Numbered from the stretch's first letter, positions 26,958-35,121 are shown. The stretch is 64,000 nt of DNA from Streptomyces sp. NBC_00247 (GCF_036188265.1 NZ_CP108093.1:1984001-2048000), one strand, 5' to 3'. The notes: generated by a model from the sequence alone, not told the origin. Translations and numbers: made by a program.

Positions 26958-27166
26958 CAGTTCCTCCCGTACTTCTTGTGCACGGCTTGCCTGCTGACGC
27001 CGAGTTCGGCGGCGACCTCCTGCCACGACCAGCCTTTGGCGCGGGCGCTTCTGACTTGTACGGCTTCGAGCTGCTCCAGCAGCCGCCGCAGCGCGGCGAC
27101 GGCCCGCAGCCCGACGCGCGGATCGCGATCCCCGGCGCGTGCGGCCAGGTCCGTTGCTTCGGTCAT
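26957..27166 (-). CDS. small HTH protein, leaderless
   Basis: 69 residues: MTEATDLAARAGDRDPRVGLRAVAALRRLLEQLEAVQVRSARAKGWSWQEVAAELGVSRQAVHKKYGRN. The helix-turn-helix is the WSWQEVAAELGVSRQAVHKKYG part, as in short AsnC/sigma-like HTH proteins. Start choice: a promoter TTGACG-N17-TATGTT places transcription start at or next to the A of ATG 27166, so longer in-frame starts at 27187 and 27214 would lie inside the promoter. Two perfect palindromes overlap that promoter, and autoregulation is likely. It is coupled to the Clp-N gene. Confidence 0.85.
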   Translation of the reverse strand: MTEATDLAARAGDRDPRVGLRAVAALRRLLEQLEAVQVRSARAKGWSWQEVAAELGVSRQAVHKKYGRN

Positions 27167-27168
27167 GC

Positions 27169-27212
27169 TGTCAACATAAGTTGACATGCGGGGCACGTCA
27201 ACCCCAGTTGAC
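27169..27212 (-). promoter_or_regulatory. leaderless promoter with two operator palindromes
   Basis: Minus-strand -35 TTGACG is the complement of 27196-27201 and -10 TATGTT that of 27173-27178, spacer 17. Operator 1 TGTCAAC-N4-GTTGACA spans 27169-27186 and covers the -10; operator 2 GTCAAC-N4-GTTGAC spans 27197-27212 and covers the -35. Centres are 27 bases apart. Confidence 0.75.
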
Positions 27213-27313
27213 ATGAGAGGCGGCCGGGCGGTTCACGCACGAGGCCGGGGGCGCGGCGCGTGTCACACCGGCAGCCGGTTGGATCGGGCGGCGGCCGGGC
27301 CTAGGGTCGGGGC

Positions 27314-28279
27314 ATGTTCGCCGCCTACGCAGCCCGCATCGACCGCGAGAACCCCCTGTCCGGCCTGGAACTGGGCGAACGCCCCGCTCCCGGGTCCCGC
27401 CCCGGCTGGACCACCGTCGAGGTCCGCGCCGCCTCGCTCAACCACCACGACCTCTGGTCGCTGCGCGGAGTGGGCATCACGGAGGACCGGTTGCCGATGA
27501 TCCTCGGTTGCGACGCGGCCGGCGTCGACGAGGACGGCAACGAGGTCGTGGTGCACTCGGTGATCGGCCAGACAGGTCACGGGGTCGGACCGAAGGAGCC
27601 GCGTTCCATCTTGACCGAGCGCTACCAGGGCACCTTCGCCGAGCGGGTCACCGTGCCCTCCTGGAACGTACTGCCCAAGCCGAAGGAGTTGAGCTTCGAG
27701 CAGGCCGCCTGCCTGCCGACCGCCTGGCTCACCGCGTACCGGATGCTCTTCACCAACGCCGGTGTGCGCCCGGGCGATCGCGTCCTCGTCCAGGGCGCGG
27801 GGGGCGGGGTCGCCACCGCCGCCATCGTCCTCGGCCGCGCGGCCGGCCTACGGGTCTACGCGACCAGCCGGGACGAGGCGAAGCGGAGGCGCGCGATCGA
27901 ACTGGGTGCCGTCGACGCCTTCGAGCCGGGCGCCCGCCTGCCCGAACGCGTGGACGCGGTCATCGAGACGGTCGGCGCCGCGACCTGGTCCCACTCGGTG
28001 AAGTCCCTGCGCCCCGGCGGCACTCTCGTCATCTCCGGTGCCACCAGCGGCGATCGACCCTCGCACGCCGAGCTGACCAGGGTCTTCTTCCTCGAACTCA
28101 AGATCGTCGGCTCCACGATGGGTTCCAAGGACGAGCTGGAGGACCTGCTCGCCTTCTGCGCGGCGACCGGCGTACGGCCCGTGATCGACGCGGTCCTGCC
28201 GCTGGACCGGGCCCGCGAGGGCTTCGAACGCATGCTCACGGGCGACCAGTTCGGCAAGATCGTACTGACCCCCGCCTGA
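27314..28279 (+). CDS. medium-chain dehydrogenase/quinone oxidoreductase
   Basis: 321 residues. N-terminal GroES-like domain with LNHHDLWSLRGVG, then a Rossmann domain with VLVQGAGGGVATAAIVLGRAAGLRVYATS. The zinc ligands of classical alcohol dehydrogenases are not evident, which fits the zinc-free quinone oxidoreductase group. Substrates are unknown. The start ATG lies 14 bases after a purine-rich stretch. It is divergent from the HTH gene; the two start codons are 148 bases apart, so their promoters may influence each other. Confidence 0.88.
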   Translation: MFAAYAARIDRENPLSGLELGERPAPGSRPGWTTVEVRAASLNHHDLWSLRGVGITEDRLPMILGCDAAGVDEDGNEVVVHSVIGQTGHGVGPKEPRSILTERYQGTFAERVTVPSWNVLPKPKELSFEQAACLPTAWLTAYRMLFTNAGVRPGDRVLVQGAGGGVATAAIVLGRAAGLRVYATSRDEAKRRRAIELGAVDAFEPGARLPERVDAVIETVGAATWSHSVKSLRPGGTLVISGATSGDRPSHAELTRVFFLELKIVGSTMGSKDELEDLLAFCAATGVRPVIDAVLPLDRAREGFERMLTGDQFGKIVLTPA

Positions 28280-28332
28280 CCCTCTCCCGACCGTCCTCGC
28301 CGCAAAGTGGAGGGCGGCACGAATCGCACCGT

Positions 28333-28356
28333 GAGCAGGGGCTACAGTCCCTGCTC
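28333..28356. promoter_or_regulatory. inverted repeat with TACAGT -10 directly before a start
   Basis: GAGCAGGG (28333-28340), eight bases, CCCTGCTC (28349-28356), ending right at ATG 28357. TACAGT (28343-28348) sits in the loop and would give a leaderless start, so a bound factor or the hairpin could block it. Confidence 0.45.
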
Positions 28357-28791
28357 ATGACAAACGAGTCGTGTGCAGGCTGGTACCGGGACCACTTGGG
28401 TTCCGACGCGGCCACCGTCTTCGCTGACGGCGGAGTGATCAAGCTGCGCATCCGGGGTGTCGACTTCGAGGGCAAGCGCCTCGACGACCTCCGCCCGGTG
28501 GTGTACCCGCTCCCGGACGGCGCCACGTTCGCCCTGGCGGACGGCGCCCTGACCGACTGCGTCCTGGAGTGGGACCAGCCGGTGGTCATCGTCACCGGGG
28601 AGACCGAACGGCCCGCGACGATGAGCTGCCTCTTCTCCCTGCGCCGCTCGGACCCGGACGTGCACCTCGCCCTTCACTTGGACGGCGCGCTCTACGAATC
28701 GGCGCGCGCCGAACGCGACTTCGCCGCGGCCCTGGCCGCGATACGCGGCGTCCTGCCGCAGGACACCCGGCTGCGGGCTCCGGCTCTCTGA
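28357..28791 (+). CDS. hypothetical protein
   Basis: 144 residues: MTNESCAGWYRDHLGSDAATVFADGGVIKLRIRGVDFEGKRLDDLRPVVYPLPDGATFALADGALTDCVLEWDQPVVIVTGE. It is mostly beta-sheet with no signal or membrane segment, and I recognise no family; the size and look fit small immunity- or DUF6304-like streptomycete proteins, but that is a guess. No Shine-Dalgarno site is seen; a TACAGT hexamer nine bases before the ATG suggests leaderless transcription. Confidence 0.7.
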   Translation: MTNESCAGWYRDHLGSDAATVFADGGVIKLRIRGVDFEGKRLDDLRPVVYPLPDGATFALADGALTDCVLEWDQPVVIVTGETERPATMSCLFSLRRSDPDVHLALHLDGALYESARAERDFAAALAAIRGVLPQDTRLRAPAL

Positions 28792-28945
28792 CCGGGCCTG
28801 CCGGTCCGGGCGCGGGGGATTGGGCGTGGGGTTCGGGCGCGGGGGCCCGGCCGCGGGCCGCACGCACGGGCACGAACGCGGGCGCCGAACTCCCCGAAGC
28901 CGGAATTCGTTCCCCGATCTGCCGACAGCGAGGCCAGGTTCCCTT

Positions 28946-28961
28946 CCCCTGCGAACAGGGG
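28946..28961. promoter_or_regulatory. small hairpin before the epimerase gene
   Basis: CCCCTG-CGAA-CAGGGG, 12 bases before ATG 28974. The 6-bp stem with a CGAA tetraloop may affect translation or mark the end of the upstream transcript. Confidence 0.4.
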
Positions 28962-28973
28962 CAGAGTCGAACC

Positions 28974-29969
28974 ATGAAGATCCTGATTCTGGGCGGCACG
29001 GGGTTCGTCGGACGGTCCGTCACCGAGGCGGCGCTCGGGCGCGGCTGGGACGTCACCGTGTTCAACCGGGGCCGCGGGCGGCCCGCCCCCGGCGCGGCGG
29101 CGCTGAGGGGCGACCGGACGGCGGGGAAGGCCGGTCTGGCGGCGCTGGAGAGCGGCGAGTGGGACGCGGTGGTCGACACCTGGTCCGGCGCTCCCTCGGC
29201 GGTGCGGGACGCGGCCCGGCTGCTCGCGGACCGGGCCGGCCACTACACGTACGTCTCCACCCGCTCGGTGTACGCGTACCCGACACCCGCCGGGCTGCCG
29301 GAGGACGGCCCGCTGGTGTCCGGTGCGTCTCCGGACGAGGAGGGGGACGTCCCGTACCCGCAGGCCAAGCTCGGCGGCGAGCTGGCCGCGCTCGGCGCCT
29401 TCGGCGACCGCGCCCTGCTGGCACGTCCCGGCCTGATCCTCGGCCCGTACGAGAACATCGGACGGCTCCCGTGGTGGCTGAACCGGACGGCCCGGGGCGG
29501 CCCGGTCCTGGCGCCGGGCCCCCGGGACAGCCCGCTCCAGTACATCGACGCCCGCGACCTGGCGGTGTGGGTGCTGGACGCGGCGGAGCAGCGCCTCAAC
29601 GGCCCGTACAACACCGTCAGCGCGTCCGGTCACGCCACCATGGGTGAGCTGCTGGACGCCTGCGTCCGGGTCACCGGGTCCGACGCCGAGCTTCGTTGGA
29701 CCGACCCGGCGACCATCCTCGCGGCAGGCGTGGAGCCCTGGACCGAGCTCCCGATCTGGCTGCCCGAGGGAGAGCTGCACGACGCCCTCCACCGCGGCGA
29801 CGTCGGCAAGGCTCTCGCCGCCGGGATGCGCTGCCGCCCCGTCTCCGAGACCGTCGCCGACACCTGGACCTGGCTGAAGTCGATGGGCGGGGTCGCCCCG
29901 CAACGCCCCGACCGGCCTCCCGTCGGCCTCGCCCCGGAGGTGGAAGCCCGCCTGCTGGCAGTCGGCTGA
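28974..29969 (+). CDS. NAD-dependent epimerase/reductase-like protein
   Basis: 331 residues of the extended SDR group: MKILILGGTGFVGRSVTEAALGRGWDVTVFNRG is the TGxxGxxG nucleotide site, DTWSGAPSAVRDAARLLADRAGHYTYVSTRSVYA contains the Ser/Thr region, and the YPQAKLGGE segment is a YxxxK active-site pair. Many members are isoflavone-reductase-like or mycothiol/chloroplast-type epimerases acting on sugar nucleotides or other small molecules; the substrate is unknown. No strong ribosome site is visible. Confidence 0.85.
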   Translation: MKILILGGTGFVGRSVTEAALGRGWDVTVFNRGRGRPAPGAAALRGDRTAGKAGLAALESGEWDAVVDTWSGAPSAVRDAARLLADRAGHYTYVSTRSVYAYPTPAGLPEDGPLVSGASPDEEGDVPYPQAKLGGELAALGAFGDRALLARPGLILGPYENIGRLPWWLNRTARGGPVLAPGPRDSPLQYIDARDLAVWVLDAAEQRLNGPYNTVSASGHATMGELLDACVRVTGSDAELRWTDPATILAAGVEPWTELPIWLPEGELHDALHRGDVGKALAAGMRCRPVSETVADTWTWLKSMGGVAPQRPDRPPVGLAPEVEARLLAVG

Positions 29970-29998
29970 GGAACTCGCCGCCCCGCTACCGTGACTCC

Positions 29999-30355
29999 AT
30001 GACGGAACTCCTCCACCTCACCGAGCCGGGTCTCTGGGCAGCGGCCCTGCACGACGGCGCCCACACCTGGTCCACCCGGGGCCGCACCCTCCAGCAGGAG
30101 GGCTACATCCACCTCTCCCACCCCCACCAACTCCCCGCCGTGGCCCGCATGCTGTACGGCTCCGAGGAGGTGGAGCTGGTCGTCCTGGTCATCGACCCGG
30201 CCCGCCTCACCGCGCCCCTGCGCCACGAGGCCATGACCGAGGGCGGCGAGGAGTTCCCGCACCTGTACGGGCCGCTGCCGGTGGACGCGGTGGTCGAGGT
30301 ACGGCCGTGGCCGGGTCCCGCGACCGGGGCCGGTGGGGGCACGACCTCACGCTGA
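29999..30355 (+). CDS. DUF952-family protein
   Basis: 118 residues: MTELLHLTEPGLWAAALHDGAHTWSTRGRTLQQEGYIHLSHPHQLPAVARMLYGSEEVELVVLVIDPARL and PHLYGPLPVDAVVEVRPW. The GYIHLS and FPHLYGPL motifs define DUF952, a small glyoxalase-like or ADP-ribosyl fold of unknown activity. TACCGT seven bases before the ATG suggests a leaderless mRNA. The last nine bases overlap the convergent TetR gene. Confidence 0.88.
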   Translation: MTELLHLTEPGLWAAALHDGAHTWSTRGRTLQQEGYIHLSHPHQLPAVARMLYGSEEVELVVLVIDPARLTAPLRHEAMTEGGEEFPHLYGPLPVDAVVEVRPWPGPATGAGGGTTSR

Positions 30356-30937
30356 CCAGGCACCCTCGTCCGGGGAGCTGCGGATTCCGTCCAGCAACGC
30401 GGCGACCAGTCCATCGGCCCGCTCCGGCGCCTCGGCGGACCGCCCGGTGAGCAGCAGATAGAGGGTGGAGCCGATGAGGGCGTCCACCACCGCGTCCACG
30501 TCGGTGCCGGGGCGGAACTCACCCGCCTCCACACCCGCGCGCAACAGTGCGGCGAGCGCCTCGTGCTGATCCCGTGTGTGGTCGCGGTAGAGCGAGTCCG
30601 CGTCCCTGGGGTTCTCCGCTGCGGCCGCCGTGAGGGCCAGCACCAGCGCGGAGTTGTCCGGATCGGTGACCGCGTGGGCGTGGGTCCGGAACCACGCGAC
30701 GACGGCATGTGCCACGTGCCCGGCCTCCGGTACCGGAATCTGCCCCTCGGGTGCGGCTGCGAGGTACGCGCGCCGGGTGACATCGCCGACCAGTGCCGTC
30801 CTGGACGGCCAGCGGCGGTACACGGTCGGCTTGCCGACCCCCGCCCGCGCGGCGACCTTCTCCATCGAGAGGCCCGCGTACCCGTCCTGGAGCAGCAGCT
30901 CCTGCGCGGCGTCCAGGATCGCCCGGTCCGTCTGCAC
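30347..30937 (-). CDS. TetR-family regulator with damaged 5' end
   Basis: 196 residues from a GTG (VQTDRAILDAAQELLLQDGYAGLSMEKVAARAGVGKPTVYRRWPSRTALVGDV), then a helical TetR C-domain. The in-frame codons before the GTG read VRRPGRPRD, the typical opening of this TetR group, but run into a stop at 30965 with no upstream start codon. So the original start is missing and the current one lies inside the conserved opening. Immediately beyond begins a truncated SDR on the other strand, pointing to a deletion between a once divergent pair. It may still be made from GTG 30937. Confidence 0.82.
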   Translation of the reverse strand: MQTDRAILDAAQELLLQDGYAGLSMEKVAARAGVGKPTVYRRWPSRTALVGDVTRRAYLAAAPEGQIPVPEAGHVAHAVVAWFRTHAHAVTDPDNSALVLALTAAAAENPRDADSLYRDHTRDQHEALAALLRAGVEAGEFRPGTDVDAVVDALIGSTLYLLLTGRSAEAPERADGLVAALLDGIRSSPDEGAWSA

Positions 30938-30944
30938 ATCCCTG

Positions 30945-31292
30945 GGCCTGCCAGGCCGCCGTACCTATCCCCTGTCCAAGTACGCCAACCGGCTGCGGGT
31001 CCAGGCCGCCGCCACCGACTGGGGCCGACGCGGGGCACGGGTCAACTCCATCAGCCCCGGCGTCATCTCCACGCCCATGGGGCGTCAGGAGCTGGACGGC
31101 GAGAGCGGCCGGCACATGCGGGCGATGGTGCAAGCCTCCGGCACCGGGCGCCTCGGCACCGCCGACGACATCGCGGCCGCGGCCGCGTTCCTCCTGGGCC
31201 CCGACGCGAGTTTCGTGACCGGAAACGACCTGCTGGTCGACGGTGGCGTGGTCGCCGCCCTCCGCTCCGGCCGCCTCAGCAGGGGGGCGTGA
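30945..31292 (+). pseudogene. SDR oxidoreductase, C-terminal half only
   Basis: The frame reads TYPLSKYANRLRVQAAATDWGRRGARVNSISPGVISTPMG ... DASFVTGNDLLVDGGVV, the classical SDR from the YxxxK active-site pair to the C-terminal strand. The first about 150 residues, with the TGxxxGxG nucleotide site and catalytic Ser, are missing. No start codon or ribosome site precedes the remnant except far upstream inside the antisense TetR gene. It is a remnant left by a deletion. Confidence 0.8.
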
Positions 31293-31576
31293 GACAGGGC
31301 GGACAGCGGTGCCCGTGGACCGGACTCGGCCGGAACGTGCACTCGTCGTAGATCCGGTCCCGGACACGTCGGTACTCGGCGTCGAACAGTTCGGCCACGA
31401 CGTTCTCCCTCGTGGCTCGACCGGATCGAGTCGGCGGCGTGAGCACCGGAGTTGGGCCCTTCACGGAATTCCGCCCCCGCCACTCGGACCATCGGGACAT
31501 GCCCGAGAACAGGAGACCGCCTGATAACCTGCGCTCTTCTCCGGTCACCCGGACGGAGTCCCCCCGGCAGGTCTTC

Positions 31577-32275
31577 ATGTCTAGCTCCGAGCAGCTCACG
31601 GCCGCTCTCGACGCCTTGGACCACGCCTTCGCCTCAGAGGCCCCCTTCCGCGTCACGGGGTGCACGTACTGCTACGACGAGCGGGACTTCGCCCAACTCT
31701 CCGGCCCGCTGCACCTCATGGCCGACCGCCTGGTCTCCTCGGTCGCAGCGAAGACGCCTGATCATTGGGAGGACTTCCCCCGCCTCTACCGTCGTCTCGT
31801 CCCACGCGTCATTCGCCCACTCGTCACGGGTCGGCTCCATGTCGACGAGGAACTCATCGCCTCCCGCCTGGTTCAGGCGGGATGGACCACCTGGGACCCG
31901 CCCTTGACCGAGGCGCTTCGGGACGTCTGGTCAACGTGGTGGCAGAGCACGCTGCGCACCCACCCCAGCCCCGTACCCGTCAGGAACTCCCTCAGCGTCA
32001 TCACCGTGGCCACCCACAGCCTGCGCCCATGGCTGAACACATGGGCCGCGACCCGCACCCCGGCCGCCGACGCGCACTTGACGGACCTCGTCGACGACGT
32101 GATGTTCGAGTTCGAGATCACCGACCTGCGCATGGGCTTCTACGAGGAGTACGACGCCGCAGCCGAGCTGCTGGGCTGGCTCCTCTCGGACGTGCGCGAC
32201 CGTGTCGTCGACGTACGTCTCGACGACCCGTACCTCCACGAGCGCCTTCGGGCATCCGCTCAGCGGTCCCACTGA
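31577..32275 (+). CDS. hypothetical protein, unrecognised
   Basis: 232 residues, start MSSSEQLTAALDALDHAFASEAPFRVTGCTYCYDERDFAQLSGPLHLMADRLVSSVAAKTPDHWEDFPRLYRRLVPRVIRPL. It is mostly helical, rich in Trp, with a Cys-Thr-Tyr-Cys motif near 30 that could bind metal or be redox-active. No signal or membrane segment. GGCAGG precedes the ATG. The 280 bases before it contain only fragments, for example a short minus-strand frame ending VVAELFDAEYRRVRDRIYDE that might be a remnant. Codon use fits the genome, but function cannot be assigned. Confidence 0.7.
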   Translation: MSSSEQLTAALDALDHAFASEAPFRVTGCTYCYDERDFAQLSGPLHLMADRLVSSVAAKTPDHWEDFPRLYRRLVPRVIRPLVTGRLHVDEELIASRLVQAGWTTWDPPLTEALRDVWSTWWQSTLRTHPSPVPVRNSLSVITVATHSLRPWLNTWAATRTPAADAHLTDLVDDVMFEFEITDLRMGFYEEYDAAAELLGWLLSDVRDRVVDVRLDDPYLHERLRASAQRSH

Positions 32276-32486
32276 TCCGCTTCGCCCTCCGCGTCCCCCG
32301 AGAGGACCACTCCCCGGCGTTCCCGCGCGGAACGTGTCGCGCAGGGGGCGGGTCGGCCTGTGCTGCCGGGCGGAAACGACCGCACCCGGCCCGCCATGGA
32401 CGCCGTGCTCGGCGGCCTGCGGACCGGGTGCGGACCGGTAGGGAGTCCGACCAGCGAAACCGCAGGTCAGACGGCCCAACCAGAGA

Positions 32487-32882
32487 TCAAGCCTTCTTGG
32501 TCTCCCAGAAGATCTTGTCGATCTCGGCGATCAGGTCCAGGGCCTTCTGGCCCGTGGCCGGGTCGTTCGACGCCTTGGCGGCGGAGAGCGCCTTCAGGGT
32601 GTCGTTGACCAGCTGGTGCAGCTGGGGGTACTTCTCGAAGTGCGGGGCCTTGAAGTAGTCGCTCCAGAGCACGGAGACGTGGTGCTTCGCGAGCTCCGCA
32701 CGCTGTTCCTTGATCAGGACCGAGCGGGTGCGGAAGTCCGCGTCCTCGTTGGCCTGGTACTTCTCCTGGACGGCCTTGACGGACTCCGCCTCGATGCGGG
32801 CCTGGGCCGGGTCGTACACGCCGCAGGGCAGGTCGCAGTGGGCGCTGACCTTCACCTTGGGGGCAAACAGGCGGGAGAGCAT
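32487..32882 (-). CDS. sodN: nickel superoxide dismutase
   Basis: 131 residues, the usual precursor length. A 14-residue leader (MLSRLFAPKVKVSA) is cleaved to expose His-Cys-Asp-Leu-Pro-Cys-Gly: His15, Cys16 and Cys20 of the precursor form the nickel hook of the mature enzyme. The rest is the four-helix bundle (AQARIEAESVKAVQEKYQANEDADFRTRSVLIKEQRAEL). It forms a hexamer that disproportionates superoxide in the cytosol. The maturation protease sodX is divergent from it, 188 bases away. In Streptomyces nickel levels control sodN; no Nur box could be assigned with confidence here. Confidence 0.98.
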   Translation of the reverse strand: MLSRLFAPKVKVSAHCDLPCGVYDPAQARIEAESVKAVQEKYQANEDADFRTRSVLIKEQRAELAKHHVSVLWSDYFKAPHFEKYPQLHQLVNDTLKALSAAKASNDPATGQKALDLIAEIDKIFWETKKA

Positions 32883-33070
32883 GGAGCTGTCCTTCCTCGT
32901 GATCGTCTTCTCAGGTGGGACATTACTCCGTGGAGCACCTGTTTCAGCGAGTGCCCCCGTGGGCTTAGGTCAAAAGTCCGGGGCGAGGACGAGCCTTCCG
33001 GGCCGAATGTACGAGCGACGCCCGAAGGGGTGTACTGGACGCGGACGAACGGACCGGGGAGGTAGCGGAG

Positions 33071-33508
33071 ATGGCGGAGCCGGCGCAGGGGCCCGGGGAC
33101 GGGCGGGCGGCAGGGGTGCGGTTTCAGGTGGTGGAGGTGACGGGGCCTTCGATGGTGCCGACGCTGTATCACGGTGACCGGCTCCTGGTGCGGTACGGGG
33201 CGCCCGTGCGGCCGGGGGACGTGGTGATCCTGCGCCACCCCTTCCAGCAGGACCTGCTGGTGGTGAAGCGGGCCACCGAGCGCCGCCCGGGCGGCTGGTG
33301 GGTGCTGGCGGACAACACGTTCGCGGGCGGGGACAGCACGGTGTACGGGACCGTCCCGGAGGATCTCGTGCTGGCCCGGGCGCACCTGCGGTTCCGGCCA
33401 CTGAGGAAGGATCAGCGCTCGCCGCTGGGGGTGCTCGGCTGGGCGGCCTCGGCGGTGCGGCCGTTGTCGGCGGAGCGGTCTGCCTCCAGGCGCTTGCGGG
33501 CCCGGTAG
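33071..33508 (+). CDS. sodX: SodX, nickel-SOD maturation protease
   Basis: 145 residues of the S24/S26 signal-peptidase-like fold: VTGPSMVPTLYHGDRLLV with nucleophile Ser27 and DLLVVKRATERR with general base Lys66. SodX removes the sodN leader so that nickel can bind the free N-terminus. The conserved domain ends near residue 115; the last 30 residues (LGVLGWAASAVRPLSAERSASRRLRAR) overlap the C-terminal coding region of the convergent CGNR gene by 97 bases. The pairing with sodN is standard in Streptomyces. Confidence 0.95.
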   Translation: MAEPAQGPGDGRAAGVRFQVVEVTGPSMVPTLYHGDRLLVRYGAPVRPGDVVILRHPFQQDLLVVKRATERRPGGWWVLADNTFAGGDSTVYGTVPEDLVLARAHLRFRPLRKDQRSPLGVLGWAASAVRPLSAERSASRRLRAR

Positions 33509-34041
33509 GCGGCGACGTTGGCGCGGGTCGCGCAGCGGTCGGAGCAGTAGCGCCGCGACCGGTTGGTGGAGGTGTCGAGGTAGGCGTTGCGGCACGGCGG
33601 CGCCTCGCAGAGGCCCAGCCGGTCCACGCCGTGGGTGGTGAGGTGGAAGGCGAGCCCCATCGCGGCGATGGCGGCGTACCCGGCCGTGGCGTTGGACGGG
33701 TGGTCCGCCAGATGCATGTGCCAGTCCGGCTTCCCGGTGCCGTCCAGGGTGTCGTGGCCGGAGATCTGCGGGCTGACGGGGAACTCCAGCAGCAGGGAGT
33801 TCAGCAGGTCGACCGCGAGGGTCTCGTCGCCTCCGTCCGCCGCCTCGAAGACCGCGCGCAGCCGGCCCCGTACGGAACGGAAGCGGGTCACGTCGGCTTC
33901 GGTCGCCCGCCGGGCCGCCTGGGAGTTGCCCGCGAAGAGGTCACGGACGGCGTCGACCGAGGTGAGCACGTCCTTGTTGCGGACCGGCTCCTCGGTGTTG
34001 ACCAGACGCACGGCGTAGTCCGAGTAATAGGCCAGTTCCAC
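33412..34041 (-). CDS. CGNR zinc-finger regulator (ABATE domain)
   Basis: 209 residues. An N-terminal ABATE stress-response domain (VDLLNSLLLEFPVSPQI ... HLADHPSNATAGYAAIAAMGLAFHL) is followed by a CGNR zinc finger: RLGLCEAPPCRNAYLDTSTNRSRRYCSDRCATRANVAAYRARKR, where four Cys bind zinc and the rest recognises DNA. It is divergent from the interrupted methyltransferase gene and overlaps sodX by 97 bases at its 3' end. The conserved part ends before the overlap. Its target is probably the palindrome just upstream. Confidence 0.92.
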   Translation of the reverse strand: MELAYYSDYAVRLVNTEEPVRNKDVLTSVDAVRDLFAGNSQAARRATEADVTRFRSVRGRLRAVFEAADGGDETLAVDLLNSLLLEFPVSPQISGHDTLDGTGKPDWHMHLADHPSNATAGYAAIAAMGLAFHLTTHGVDRLGLCEAPPCRNAYLDTSTNRSRRYCSDRCATRANVAAYRARKRLEADRSADNGRTAEAAQPSTPSGER

Positions 34042-34086
34042 TTGTCGTCCTTACAGCGTGGGTCTAAAGTTCCCTGCAACCAGCAG

Positions 34087-34119
34087 TGTAATGGTCCATT
34101 GCGCAATTTGGGTATTACA
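34087..34119. promoter_or_regulatory. nested palindrome between divergent CGNR and methyltransferase genes
   Basis: TGTAAT ... ATTACA flank a perfect ATTGCGCAAT core (34098-34107). TACACT on the minus strand (complement of 34085-34090) is a possible -10 for the CGNR gene. A natural operator for the adjacent regulator. Confidence 0.5.
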
Positions 34120-34137
34120 TCAGAGGTGCGGGTTGAC

Positions 34138-34914
34138 ATGACGGACACCGAGGTGACGGGCTCGGCGGCAGGCACCGACTGGCGTTCCTGGCAGGAGAGC
34201 TGGGACCGCCGGCAGGAGTGGTACGTGCCGGGCCGCGAGGAACGCTTCCGGATCATGCTCGACGTGGTCGAGGCCGTGGTCGGCCCCGAGCCGAGCGTGC
34301 TCGATCTCGCCTGCGGTACGGGAAGTATTACGGACCGGCTGCTTCGCCGGTTCCCGAAGGCCACCAGCACCGGCGTGGATCTCGACCCCGCGCTGCTCGC
34401 CATCACCCGCGGCACCTTCGACGGCGACGACCGGGTCACCCTCGTCACCGCCGGCCTCAAGGACCCCGCCTGGACCGAGGCGCTCCCCCGTACCCCCTAC
34501 GACGCGGTGCTCACGGCCACCGCACTCCACTGGTTCCCTCGTGAGCCGCTCGCCGCGCTCTACGGGCAGGTCGGCGAACTGGTGCGGGACGGCGGGGCGT
34601 TCATGAACGCCGACCACATGACCGACGGGTCCACCCCCCGCCTCGACGCGGCCGAACGCGCCCACCGGCACGCCGGGATGGACCGGGCCAAGGCGGCGGG
34701 CGCGCTGGACCGGGCCGAGTGGTGGGGCGAGGCCGCGAAGGACCCGGTGCTCGCCGGGCCGACCGCCGAGCGGTTCGCGATCTAGGGCGACCACGCCGAC
34801 GGGGAGGCCCCCTCGGCGGACTGGCACGCCCGTACGCTGCGCGCGTCCGGCTTCGGCGAGGCGCGGACGGTCTGGGCCTCGCCCTCCGAAGCGGTGGTGC
34901 CGGCGCCGAAGTGA
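34138..34914 (+). pseudogene. class I SAM methyltransferase interrupted by amber stop
   Basis: The first 215 codons give a class I methyltransferase (SVLDLACGTGSITDRLLRRFP, ATSTGVDLDPALL, YDAVLTATALHWF). Codon 216 (34783-34785) is TAG. Directly after it, the same frame continues for 42 codons as GDHADGEAPSADWHARTLRASGFGEARTVWASPSEAVV before a normal TGA at 34912-34914, which reads as the expected C-terminal part of such enzymes. A single base change, such as CAG to TAG, would explain this. The truncated protein lacks the last strand region and is probably inactive, unless the amber is suppressed. Confidence 0.85.
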
Positions 34915-35121
34915 CGCCCGGCGGGCGGCGGGGGCGGTACGGAGAGGGTTCCGTACCGCCCCCGCCCCCGCCGCCGTGTCCCGGCACGGACGAAAGCACG
35001 GAAAGCGCCCCGGCACGGAACACGCCTCCGATTCCTCGCGTCCGGCCGCAACCTCCGACGCGGTCCGGCGCACTGGAAGGGGTGAGACGGTCCGCGCCCG
35101 CGGGCCCGGAGAGGGGCGGGA

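Noticed and set aside
31276..31665. Small minus-strand gene ending VVAELFDAEYRRVRDRIYDE
   Set aside because: The segment reads protein-like, but no good start exists and the rest of the frame is nonsense; it may be a remnant.
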